Shown here: in pieces, positions 24,883 to 33,111 of the stretch
Layout: every line of letters starts with the position of its first letter
How positions within the stretch are numbered: the first letter of the stretch is position 1
From: Verrucomicrobiia bacterium
GTDB taxonomy: Bacteria; Verrucomicrobiota; Verrucomicrobiia; Palsa-1439
DNA length: 39,875 bases
Reading direction: 5' to 3'
Assembly (NCBI GenBank): GCA_022072455.1
Contig: JAJVHY010000002.1
Span: forward strand, 1 to 39,875
Program-made: the position numbers and the translations under genes
Notes under the pieces: model-generated
Told to the model about the DNA's origin: nothing
Database searches by the model: none
The model's input: only the letters and a program-made list of their open reading frames with translations

Positions 24883-26963
24883 TTCAACCCACCGGCTGGC
24901 TGGCCGAGCGAGTCGAGCGCGCGTATGTTGCGGTCAGTAATCTGCGCGCCTCGCTGTGGTGGCCGGGAAGCATGTGGGGTTTTGAGCATGTCGCCCGCTG
25001 GATTCGGAACGTGACGCTCCACGACCCGCAACACCCGGCCTTGCGCGGCGCGGTGGATGAATTGGTCGCGCTCGTCGAAGCCGGCAAGGTGTTCGCTGAT
25101 TACCCGCGCAACGGATTGGCGGCGTACAACGAGGAGGAAGTGCTGGCCGGGTTGCTGGCACATTACCGGCATTTCCACGAGGAGCACGTCTTGGCGGCGG
25201 CGCGGCAAATGGCGGAACACATCAGCGCCAACCACTCCACGTTGGCCGGGAATCATTACTACAAGGCCCTGGCCATCGGGCCGTTGCTCGAAGCCGGCGC
25301 GGTGGCGGCGGCGCAGGCGATTGCGGAGGACCAACAGCTTGCCGTCTTGCAGCAAAAAGAGGCGCACGGCGCGGCGGCCGCGATGATTCTGACCGGCTAC
25401 GTCAAGTTGTTCGAGCAGACACAGACCCGCCGGTATCTCGATTGGGCGTTGGCGATTCATGAAGCGATTCGCGTCCGGCAATTTGTGACCGGCGGACTGG
25501 GCGAGTGTCTGCATTTCACATCGCCGCCGGCGGAGAGCGATTTGCACGATGAGACGTGTCAGCACGCGTGGTGGATGCTGGCGAACCTCGCGTTGTGGCG
25601 GGTGACGGACGACCGCCGGTATCTCGACCAGGTGGAGCGGACGTTCTACAATCATTTTTTGTTCGCGCAACTGCACCGGGGCGAAGACGGCGGGTTCTGC
25701 GCGTTGGGTGACGTTGATCAGGGATTCCGCGGGCAGCACAATTATATCTGCTGCGACAACGAGGGATTTTTCGGATTGCTCGAAGTGATCCGGCACGCGG
25801 TCACCGAAATACCGGCGGGAGTGTCGGTCAATTTGTGGTTGCCGGTGGAGGCGGAGGTGAACGGGTTGCGGCTGCGGGTGGAACCGGAATATCCCGTGGC
25901 CGGGCGGGCAACGATTCGGATTACCGGCGGGGTGAGCCGGGAATTGACGTTGCAGTTGCCGGCGGGCGTGGAAGTGCTGGAGCCGGTCGGTTCGTTGCGC
26001 CGGGTGTGGTCGACCGGTGACGTGGTGCGAGTGTTGATTCCGCTGCGGATGAGCGTCGAAGCGGACAATACCGGCTTCGGCGCGCGGAGTGTGCCGGTCA
26101 CGGTGGATGGCGTGACTTTACCGGCCAAGCGGTTGGCGGTGTTGCATGGGCCGGTGGTGGCGGTGCTGTTTCGGACGGGGCACGGGTGTCAATTGAGTTG
26201 GGTGTGGAACGGGGATTACCCGGAGCCGTTGGAAAGTAATGGCGGTAATGCGGAGGAAATTGTCGTGGATACCGCCGGCGGGTTGGCGCGAGTGCGGTGG
26301 CGGGAGGGCGCGACACGCCATGAGGTGACGGTGTTGCCGGGGTTGCCGGTGACGTTGGATTGGCGGACGACCGGCGGGCCGGTCAGTCTCCGGTACGCGA
26401 CGGCGAAACGGACGCAGAATCCCCGGTATGGGCCGATCGCGTTTCCGTATCCGTTTCCGGCAGTGACGACGCGGGATGATTTGCGGGGGAGCAACCGGTT
26501 TGTGGCGGGCGGAGGCAGTTTCAGTTTGGCGGAGGCATTGGTGGCGGACGGGGAACTGGCGAAAACGGGGACGGTGCGGTTGAGCAATGGGACGTTTCGC
26601 GCGATTTGTCATTACGACCCGACTACGGTGGCGACGGTGACCGGGCGGGTGGAGCGGGATTGGGCGGGCGTGGAATGGACGCCGGTGGGGAACGAGTTGC
26701 GGCGGCGGTTGATTTTTCCGTTGGGTGACCGGCCATTGAGTCAGGATGTGACGTTGGCCGAGTGGCAGGCGCGAGCGCGAGCGGAGGTGGCCGACGGGTG
26801 GTTGGTGTTGAGCTGGCCGGTGATCGAGCATACGCCGGTGTTGGTGCCGCGCTCGACCGGCTTGCGGGCTGGTCAGATGGTGGGCGGGGCGTTGGTCGCC
26901 GAATACGATGCGGAGTGTTTGGTGGTGCGGTTGCCGGTCCCGGGGCGTTATCGAATTGGCTAG
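24879..26963 (+). CDS. GH127-like (DUF1680) glycoside hydrolase
   Basis: A 694-residue protein with an (alpha/alpha)6 barrel followed by beta-sandwich domains. The catalytic zinc-cysteine site of GH127 beta-L-arabinofuranosidases can be seen: Glu225 and Cys227 in DETCQ, and the pair Cys291-Cys292 in YICCDNEG, with VTGGLGECLHF and ERTFYNHFLFAQ between them in the usual order. GH127 members act on beta-L-arabinofuranosides and on 3-C-carboxy-5-deoxy-L-xylose (aceric acid) of rhamnogalacturonan II, so the substrate is open. The N-terminus departs from typical members and there is no signal peptide. The ATG at 24879 overlaps the fucosidase stop. Codon use is extremely GC-rich. Confidence 0.8.
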   Translation: MIQPTGWLAERVERAYVAVSNLRASLWWPGSMWGFEHVARWIRNVTLHDPQHPALRGAVDELVALVEAGKVFADYPRNGLAAYNEEEVLAGLLAHYRHFHEEHVLAAARQMAEHISANHSTLAGNHYYKALAIGPLLEAGAVAAAQAIAEDQQLAVLQQKEAHGAAAAMILTGYVKLFEQTQTRRYLDWALAIHEAIRVRQFVTGGLGECLHFTSPPAESDLHDETCQHAWWMLANLALWRVTDDRRYLDQVERTFYNHFLFAQLHRGEDGGFCALGDVDQGFRGQHNYICCDNEGFFGLLEVIRHAVTEIPAGVSVNLWLPVEAEVNGLRLRVEPEYPVAGRATIRITGGVSRELTLQLPAGVEVLEPVGSLRRVWSTGDVVRVLIPLRMSVEADNTGFGARSVPVTVDGVTLPAKRLAVLHGPVVAVLFRTGHGCQLSWVWNGDYPEPLESNGGNAEEIVVDTAGGLARVRWREGATRHEVTVLPGLPVTLDWRTTGGPVSLRYATAKRTQNPRYGPIAFPYPFPAVTTRDDLRGSNRFVAGGGSFSLAEALVADGELAKTGTVRLSNGTFRAICHYDPTTVATVTGRVERDWAGVEWTPVGNELRRRLIFPLGDRPLSQDVTLAEWQARARAEVADGWLVLSWPVIEHTPVLVPRSTGLRAGQMVGGALVAEYDAECLVVRLPVPGRYRIG

Positions 26964-27011
26964 GCCCGGAGCGGAGCGACCGCGGGGCCGCTCATCCTAT
27001 CCAAGGCTGGC

Positions 27012-27041
27012 TTGACAGTATCTGCGCCACTCGCCTAGCTT
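27012..27041 (+). promoter_or_regulatory. Candidate promoter of the mannitol dehydrogenase-like gene
   Basis: A perfect -35 TTGACA (27012-27017) is followed 18 bases later by TAGCTT (27036-27041), a weak -10. The expected start would be at or next to the ATG at 27049, so the transcript could be leaderless, in line with the lack of a Shine-Dalgarno sequence there. Confidence 0.4.
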
Positions 27042-27048
27042 CGCCGCC

Positions 27049-28131
27049 ATGCAACGACGCGTGTTTGTCGGATTTGGGTTTGGAGCAATTCAGGGCGGTT
27101 TGTTTTTGTATGAGGCGCACCGGTCGGGCAACTTCCAGCGGCTCGTCGTCGCGGAAGTCGTGCCGGAGGTGGTCGCGCGCGTGCGGGGCAACGGCGGAAA
27201 ATACAAAGTCAATGTCGCGACAGCCACCGGCTTGGAAGTCCATGAGGTGACCGGCGTCGAGATTTTCAATCCGAACGTGCTGGCGGATCGGGCGGAGTTG
27301 GTGCGAGCCATCCGCGAGGCCTGTGAGATTTGCACGGCTTTGCCGAGCGTGGACTTTTTTGGGTCAGTCGCGCCGGTGTTGGCCGACGGGTTGCGCGGGA
27401 AGGAAGTCCCGGCGGTTGTTTACACGGCGGAGAATAATAACCACGCGGCGGAGTTTCTTGAAAAAGCCGTCGGGCCGGTCGCAGCCCCGGTGCAATTCCT
27501 CAATACCGTCATCGGTAAAATGAGCGGGGTGATTCCCGGCTCGCGCGAGTTGCTGGTCGAGGAGTTCAACCGGATTCTCATTACCAAGATCACGTTGCCG
27601 GGATTCAAACGTGGCATCGAAGTCTTTTCCGAAAAACCGGACCTGTTGCCGTTCGAGGAAGCCAAACTTTACGGTCACAACGCCGTCCATGCGTTGCTCG
27701 GGTATCTCGCGAACGAAAAAGGGTTGGAGTTCATGAGCGACATCGACGGCGAACTGCTCGAGTTGGGCCGGCAGGCCTTTCTCCAAGAGTCAGGGCCCGC
27801 ACTCATTGCGCGTCATGCCGGGGTGGATCCGTTGTTTACGCCGGCCGGTTACCGGGCGTATGCGGAGGATTTGTTGCCGCGCATGGTCAATCCGTGGCTC
27901 AAGGACGCCGTTGCGCGCATCATCCGCGACCCGCAACGGAAACTCGCGTGGAACGACCGGCTCATCGGCACAATGCGCCTCGCCCTCGATGCCGGCATTC
28001 AGCCAGTCCGCTTCGCGCGGGGCGCGGCGGCGGCGGTCAAGTTGCTCACTGTGCCCTGTGAATCCTTGTGGCCGGAACCGGATCAACCGGCGGGGCGCAA
28101 AGCCGCGCTCCGACAACTGATTGGCGGCTAA
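27049..28131 (+). CDS. Mannitol-1-phosphate 5-dehydrogenase-like polyol dehydrogenase
   Basis: A 360-residue NAD(P)-dependent polyol dehydrogenase of the mannitol dehydrogenase family. The N-terminal Rossmann motif is GFGFGAIQGGLFLYEAHRSG, followed by YTAENNNHAAEFLEK and the catalytic-domain segment KLYGHNAVHALLGYLANEKG, whose Lys and His are family active-site residues. The substrate could be mannitol-1-phosphate, a uronate such as mannonate/altronate, or another sugar alcohol. It starts a new unit 85 bases after the GH operon. Its stop TAA shares CTAA with the TAG of the convergent esterase gene. Confidence 0.8.
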   Translation: MQRRVFVGFGFGAIQGGLFLYEAHRSGNFQRLVVAEVVPEVVARVRGNGGKYKVNVATATGLEVHEVTGVEIFNPNVLADRAELVRAIREACEICTALPSVDFFGSVAPVLADGLRGKEVPAVVYTAENNNHAAEFLEKAVGPVAAPVQFLNTVIGKMSGVIPGSRELLVEEFNRILITKITLPGFKRGIEVFSEKPDLLPFEEAKLYGHNAVHALLGYLANEKGLEFMSDIDGELLELGRQAFLQESGPALIARHAGVDPLFTPAGYRAYAEDLLPRMVNPWLKDAVARIIRDPQRKLAWNDRLIGTMRLALDAGIQPVRFARGAAAAVKLLTVPCESLWPEPDQPAGRKAALRQLIGG

Positions 28132-29915
28132 GAAATCTCCGGCAACCGATACGCCTCGGCGTTCTGGCGGAGTTTTGCCGGGGAAACATCCAGCCGCTGG
28201 AAGCGCAGGTAGATTCCCCAGGCTTTGCCATGGTTCGAACCGAGCGCGATGATGACTTGATGTTTGCCGGGCGCGGCGGCGAATTTGATCTGCTTTGCGT
28301 CCACAATGCCGGGATTCGTGCCGTTCGGATCGTAGAACAACTCCCGGCCATCCACCCACAGTTTGACCGGCCCGTCGTAACCGAGCAACGCGGCGAGTTT
28401 CATCGGTTCGCCCACGTTCAATTCACAAGTGAAATAGACGAGCTTGTCTTCACCGTTGACCGCGCCGAGTTCGTCGTGCAGATCGCAAAAGTCTTTCAGG
28501 AACGGTTTGACGCGCCACGTCGGGTTCACCGGCAACGTCAACCCTTCCAGCTTGCCGGCCCCGGGCAGCAAACTCGTCACGCGCGGTTTCGCAAACCCGG
28601 TCAACGCGATCGGCTTGCCGATGTTGACGGGGCCGAACACCGGCAGTGCCCGGTTATTTTGATCGAGGATGTTGCAGTAGGGATTCGTTCCGGCACCGTA
28701 CACGAGCCGGAGTTTTTGCAGATCGGGGACCGGCAGGAACGTCCGGAGCAGAACCTTGTTTCCGTCGAGCACGGTGTCGAAAATGCCTTCGCGTTCGACC
28801 AGCGAAAATCCCGTTGGCCGACTGCCGCTGACCAGTTTGCCGGTGACATTGTCAAATTCGACGACGACGTTGCCGAACGTGCTGTCCTTGTCCTGCACGA
28901 CGTACGCGCGCTTGAATGCGAGGGGCGGCCGCGCCCCCTTGCCGCCGCGCAACACGTGCATCGCTTCTGCGAGGCGTTGCCCGAGTTGCGTGAGGCCGGT
29001 GCCGCCGACGTGGATGGCGTCGTCCAACGGCAAATCCACTGCCGGCACGACCGTGAGTTGCGGGATGGTTCGCGGCAGTCGCCGCTGCTGATCTTGAATG
29101 CTGTTCCAGAACTCCCCGCCCCCCCACTGGTTGACGTACCGGCCGATCTGCACCAGCGCCACCGGTAACCGCGGCGACCGCAAATCCTGCCGCACCGCAC
29201 TCACGAACTGCCGCATCTTCTCGCTATACACCGCCGCTACGTCTGGCGCGTTCGTGTCGCTCTCGCCCTGATACCAGATCAGGCCGGCCACGCGTCCGCC
29301 GTTCTTCGCCACCCGCCGCACCATCGCGCCATATAAACTTTTCGAGCCTTCCGATTTTTTCTCCGGACTCCACTGCGCCATGCTCGTCCCACCGTGTGCA
29401 CACGCGAGCAGCCCTTGCGGCACGCCGGTCCGACGCAACATTTCCTGCCCGAACGCCACCGCCGGTCCGACGCCCCAGTATTTCGGCTTCTCCAGCCGCG
29501 TGCCGCCATTGAGGAGCGCATGCACTTCGTCCACGCTGTCCCACATATTGTGGATCGAATCCTTCGCCACTGCCCACCGGTCATCCATGTAAAACGCGCG
29601 CACTCTTGCCATCGGTTTGTCCGCATGCCGGAGCCAGCCGACGCCCTGCATGTTGGACTGGCCCGCGCAAATCCACACGTCGCCGACGAGCACGTCCTTC
29701 ACGACGAGCTTCGCTTTCCCGGCTTCGAGGGTAATTGTGTACGGCCCGCCCGCCGGCAGGTTCAGCTTCAATGTAAACTGCCCGGCACGAGTTTTTGCCG
29801 TGAAGCGCCGGCTCCCCACCCGCGCCACGACCGGCGCGGACGCCCGCCCGGTCACGACAGCGGCGCCGCCGCGCTGCAACACCATGTGCTCAAAAAGTCC
29901 TGAGATGATTTCCAT
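28128..29915 (-). CDS. Sialate O-acetylesterase-like SGNH hydrolase with PA14-like tail
   Basis: A 595-residue carbohydrate esterase. The SGNH core has the nucleophile motif CAGQSNMQ (Ser87), an AHGGTSMAQW segment, the IWYQGESDTNAPD block and the DDAIHVGGTGLTQLGQ segment with the catalytic Asp and His. It should remove acetyl groups from sugars such as sialic acid or plant/algal glycans. The final 80 residues (GYDGPVKLWVDGRELFYDPNG to the end) closely resemble the tail of the GH29 enzyme of this window. The ATG at 29915 gives MEIISGLFEHMVLQRG, the family start; no signal peptide is seen. It begins one base after the kinase stop. Confidence 0.85.
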   Translation of the reverse strand: MEIISGLFEHMVLQRGGAAVVTGRASAPVVARVGSRRFTAKTRAGQFTLKLNLPAGGPYTITLEAGKAKLVVKDVLVGDVWICAGQSNMQGVGWLRHADKPMARVRAFYMDDRWAVAKDSIHNMWDSVDEVHALLNGGTRLEKPKYWGVGPAVAFGQEMLRRTGVPQGLLACAHGGTSMAQWSPEKKSEGSKSLYGAMVRRVAKNGGRVAGLIWYQGESDTNAPDVAAVYSEKMRQFVSAVRQDLRSPRLPVALVQIGRYVNQWGGGEFWNSIQDQQRRLPRTIPQLTVVPAVDLPLDDAIHVGGTGLTQLGQRLAEAMHVLRGGKGARPPLAFKRAYVVQDKDSTFGNVVVEFDNVTGKLVSGSRPTGFSLVEREGIFDTVLDGNKVLLRTFLPVPDLQKLRLVYGAGTNPYCNILDQNNRALPVFGPVNIGKPIALTGFAKPRVTSLLPGAGKLEGLTLPVNPTWRVKPFLKDFCDLHDELGAVNGEDKLVYFTCELNVGEPMKLAALLGYDGPVKLWVDGRELFYDPNGTNPGIVDAKQIKFAAAPGKHQVIIALGSNHGKAWGIYLRFQRLDVSPAKLRQNAEAYRLPEIS

Positions 29916-29916
29916 A

Positions 29917-31095
29917 TTATCGAATCGCTTCTTTCCCCATTCGTGCCGCACCGAGCAACGGATCGGCTTCGGTGCGCACCAGTTTCATTCGTAGTTCATC
30001 CGCAAGAATCTTCCGCCACACCGGCCGGCCCCCGCCCCCGCCGGCCACTAAAACTCGCCGGCCCCCAACCCGCCGCACCATCGCCGCCATGCGGCGACTC
30101 AACTCTTCGAGAATGGAGCGCGCCAGATCAGCGGCCGTGTGATGCAACGCGAGATGACTCCAGGTTCCAGTCGCCGCGGCAAACCGCAGGCCGTGACACC
30201 CCGCCGGTGACTGGGCGGCTTGCGCGAAGAATTTGTCGTGCGTCTCGCAACCGGTCAGAATTGTCTCCGCCCAGTTCGTCAAGTTGGCACCCCAACTATC
30301 CACTGCCATCTCATAAAATCGTCCCCCCGGATACGGCCCCCGCACCAACCCCGCCGCCGGCAATTTCTCAACACACCGGTACGCCACCTGGGCCGTGCCG
30401 AGCGTCACTAACGTCGCGCCGTTCTCGTCCAAGCGCGCGGCGTAGGCTCCGGCCGTCTGATCATTGCCGGCCAGAATCACCGGGATTCCCGCCGGCGTGT
30501 GCGCTGCGACTGTGCCGACCGGGACGACGCGGGGCAGTTGTTCGACGCGCAAGCCGCAGGCCCGCAATGCCGGCGGCCACCACCGGCTTTCGGCCAGCGA
30601 ATACAATCCGCCCATCGCCGCAATGTTTTCGTCGGTGACAGTTGCGCCGGTCCAGCGGTGGACGGCGTAAGACGGAAGTTTGAGCACGGTTTCGTCGCGG
30701 CGGATGGGCGCGTGTTTGAGTTGGCAGATCTGGAGGGCCGGGACGAGGCTGAAGCTGCAATGCCGGGAAAAGTCTGGCAGTTGCTTGTTCAACGCCGCAC
30801 AGGCGCGCGCGGCCCGCCGATCCTGCCACGAGACAAATGGTCGCGTCGGCTGACCGCGCCGGTTGAGGACGGTGAAGGTCTGCGCCTGACTGGTGATGGC
30901 GATGACTTTGTAGCCTTTCATGCCGGCCATGATTTGGCGCAGCGCGGCATCCACGACGGGGACTTCGAGTTCGACGTGCCCACCAGCCGCGTACCGGTAT
31001 TTAAGCGGCGCGCTGTTGGAACGCACAAGGCGCAGCCGCGCGTCGAAGAGACCGGCTTTGAACGAAGTCGAGCCGAGGTCAATGGCGAGAATCAT
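29917..31095 (-). CDS. FGGY-family carbohydrate kinase
   Basis: It phosphorylates a sugar or sugar derivative with ATP. The 392-residue protein starts with the ATPase phosphate-1 motif ILAIDLGSTSFKAGLFD, has SWQDRRA in the substrate lobe, the catalytic GNDQTAGAYAARL near residue 220, and a glycine-rich VAGGGGGRPVWRKILAD motif. It is shorter than xylulokinase or gluconate kinase (about 490-510), so it belongs to a compact subgroup; the substrate (fuculose, rhamnulose, xylulose or other) cannot be read. The ATG at 31095 opens on the ATP motif; 30 codons further up are not family-like. It forms one unit with the esterase gene. Confidence 0.83.
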   Translation of the reverse strand: MILAIDLGSTSFKAGLFDARLRLVRSNSAPLKYRYAAGGHVELEVPVVDAALRQIMAGMKGYKVIAITSQAQTFTVLNRRGQPTRPFVSWQDRRAARACAALNKQLPDFSRHCSFSLVPALQICQLKHAPIRRDETVLKLPSYAVHRWTGATVTDENIAAMGGLYSLAESRWWPPALRACGLRVEQLPRVVPVGTVAAHTPAGIPVILAGNDQTAGAYAARLDENGATLVTLGTAQVAYRCVEKLPAAGLVRGPYPGGRFYEMAVDSWGANLTNWAETILTGCETHDKFFAQAAQSPAGCHGLRFAAATGTWSHLALHHTAADLARSILEELSRRMAAMVRRVGGRRVLVAGGGGGRPVWRKILADELRMKLVRTEADPLLGAARMGKEAIR

Positions 31096-31238
31096 GGACG
31101 CGATACATACTAAGACCGGGGGGGCACAACAAGCCCGGAGCGGAATCTGGGTGTGACCAGAATTGGCCGTGCTTCGATGGGTCAAGCCCGTGGGTTAGCC
31201 GAAAGCAACGACTGGCTGGTGGCGGTTGTGCTTGCAAG

Positions 31239-31268
31239 CTGGCAGCTTGCGCTCCGAAGCCCTACACT
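31239..31268 (+). promoter_or_regulatory. Candidate promoter of the EamA transporter gene
   Basis: TACACT (31263-31268) matches the -10 consensus at four positions and CTGGCA (31239-31244) matches the -35 at four, 18 bases apart. The expected start is within two or three bases of the ATG at 31277, again suggesting a nearly leaderless transcript. The region overlaps a short hairpin, GCAAGCT-GGC-AGCTTGC (31234-31250). Confidence 0.35.
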
Positions 31269-31276
31269 GCGCACCT

Positions 31277-32182
31277 ATGTCCAATGTGGTACTCGGTATC
31301 GGTTTGGGGTTGGCGGCGGCGACTTGTCAGTCGGTGACGTATTTGCAGTCGCGCCATTTCGTCGGACAGGCCGGCGGCGGGCGGGTGCGGTTGATGTTGT
31401 TGGGGCATATCATTCAGGCGGTCGTGAGTCTCGCTTTGTTGCCGCTGCTCTGGCCAGCGAACATGCCGCCGTTCCGGCAATATGCGTTTCCGTTGTTCAT
31501 GGATTCCGGTGGTTTTTTGGTCGGCCAGGCGTTTTTGTTTACGGCGTTGCGGTACACGGAAGCGTCGCGAGTCGCGCCGTTTCTGAGCATCAAGATCGCG
31601 ATTCTCGCGCTGTTGTCGTGGTTGGTGATGGGGCAGACGATTACCGGCTGGCAGTGGGTCGCGGTGGCGGTGGCGATGGGGGCGGCGTGGTTGTTGAATT
31701 GGACGGGTGGAAAATTACCGGCGCGGGCGACGGCGGCGATTTTGCTGACGTGCGTTGGTTACTCGATCTCGGATTTGTACATTCGCGCGTTGATTGACAG
31801 TCTCGCGCCGGTGCCGCGGTTGCAGGCGGCAATGCTGGGCGTGGCGTTGTCGTATATCGTGTGCGGTGTGGCGGTGTTGCCGCTGTGGTTCAAGGTCGGA
31901 CGCGTGAGTTGGGCGGACGTGCGGCGGGCGTTGCCGTACTCGCTGACGTGGTTGTTGAGCATGGCGTTTTTATACGCGTGTTTTGCGCTGGTCGGCGTGG
32001 TGCTCGGCAATATCGTGCAATCCACGCGGGGGTTGATTTCGATCCTGATCGCACCGGTTATGGCGCGCAGTGATGATTACGGGCATTTGGAAACCGCGCA
32101 TCCACCGCACGCGGTCGCGCGCCGGGCCGCGGTAGCGGTCTTGATGACGGTGGCGGTGGCGTTGTACGTCTGGGCCGGTTAG
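31277..32182 (+). CDS. EamA/DMT-superfamily transporter
   Basis: A 301-residue inner-membrane protein with about ten hydrophobic helices arranged as two EamA-like halves (residues 1-140 and 150-300). The N-terminal half has the typical LGLAAATCQSVTYL start and an FLFTALRYTEASRVAPF segment, and the C-terminal half has SMAFLYACFALVGVVLGNIVQSTRGLISIL. Members export or import amino acids, sugars or nucleotide sugars; the location between a sugar kinase and NagB/NagA suggests a sugar-related solute but does not prove it. It diverges from the kinase gene. Its stop TAG shares TTAG with the convergent nagB-like gene. Confidence 0.82.
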   Translation: MSNVVLGIGLGLAAATCQSVTYLQSRHFVGQAGGGRVRLMLLGHIIQAVVSLALLPLLWPANMPPFRQYAFPLFMDSGGFLVGQAFLFTALRYTEASRVAPFLSIKIAILALLSWLVMGQTITGWQWVAVAVAMGAAWLLNWTGGKLPARATAAILLTCVGYSISDLYIRALIDSLAPVPRLQAAMLGVALSYIVCGVAVLPLWFKVGRVSWADVRRALPYSLTWLLSMAFLYACFALVGVVLGNIVQSTRGLISILIAPVMARSDDYGHLETAHPPHAVARRAAVAVLMTVAVALYVWAG

Positions 32183-33111
32183 TAGCCCAATTCCCAGCGC
32201 GGCTTGATATCCGCTGCCGCCGACTCACTAACCCACACGTCGGTGCGTAACGTCTGGAGAATGGACTCCGGTATCCGTGGCGTGACCGGACCGTGCAACA
32301 CCAGCCGGGTGGTGAACCGTTGCCACGATTGGAATGAACCGCCGACGCTGATGGCGTGCATGTCAATCCGATGTTTCGCGCCAATGACTTCGGCGGGGCC
32401 GATTGTCGCAGCCTTGGGTGGGACCGCGGCCAAATCGCCACTGGCGCCGAAGCAGCCGTGCAATGAATTCTGCGCGATGGTGAACGGACTGAGCGTACAA
32501 ATGCGCGGCCCCATCTTCTTCCAGTCAGCCAGCCGACCAGCAAACTCCGGCGCGTCCGGCTCGATGAACGCGAGATGCCCCGTCCAACCGGGGCCGCTGT
32601 AGCAAATATCGGCACCGCCGAGGTCGGCGAGCATTTTGCCGTAGCTCTTGAGGTTCTTGTTGGTGAACAGGTGAATCTGCTTTTCCGGTGGGCGCAGCTT
32701 CGGGTTGATGGCGGAATAGAAAAACTTTTTGAACGCGTAACCAAAGCCGAACTCCCACGTTTCGGGCGCGATGTTGCCGCGTTCATCGGCGTATTCGTCC
32801 ATGTTGAACGTATGCACGTGTCGGCAGTCCACCTTGTGTTTGTTGATCAAGGCCGCGACCTTCACGTAATTCGGCCACGGGTTTGGCATGATCATCACCA
32901 CTGGCCGGCCTTCGTCAGCGGACTGCTTGATGCGCTGGAAAATGTCGTTGATCCACTTCGGCTCAAATTCCTCGACCGGCAAAACCTGGATGCGAAAATC
33001 GGGATTCCAGTGCTTGGTAATGTCCTTTCGCTTGATCTGCCGGCACCGCTCGATGGCTTTCAGATCCCGAAACGGGATGAATTTCGCCGGACTCCACCTA
33101 AACTTTGTCAT
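32179..33111 (-). CDS. NagB-like glucosamine-6-phosphate isomerase/deaminase family protein
   Basis: A 310-residue protein of the NagB/RpiA/SugarP-isomerase fold. HTFNMDEYADE corresponds to the NMDEY segment with the catalytic Asp of NagB, and the segment GPGWTGHLAFIEP aligns with GVGNDGHIAFNEP of E. coli NagB. His and Glu of that motif are kept, but the Asp (E. coli Asp141) is replaced by Thr, and the protein is longer than NagB (266). It may act on a different amino sugar phosphate. The ATG at 33111 has a GGAGGAG ribosome-binding site nine bases upstream (33121-33127), which rules out a longer TTG start. It overlaps the end of nagA by 14 bases. Confidence 0.75.
   Translation of the reverse strand: MTKFRWSPAKFIPFRDLKAIERCRQIKRKDITKHWNPDFRIQVLPVEEFEPKWINDIFQRIKQSADEGRPVVMIMPNPWPNYVKVAALINKHKVDCRHVHTFNMDEYADERGNIAPETWEFGFGYAFKKFFYSAINPKLRPPEKQIHLFTNKNLKSYGKMLADLGGADICYSGPGWTGHLAFIEPDAPEFAGRLADWKKMGPRICTLSPFTIAQNSLHGCFGASGDLAAVPPKAATIGPAEVIGAKHRIDMHAISVGGSFQSWQRFTTRLVLHGPVTPRIPESILQTLRTDVWVSESAAADIKPRWELGY

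Noticed and set aside
24699-25796. 365-codon minus-strand frame across the GH29/GH127 junction
   Set aside because: Arg/Gln/His-rich shadow; both plus-strand genes have catalytic motifs.
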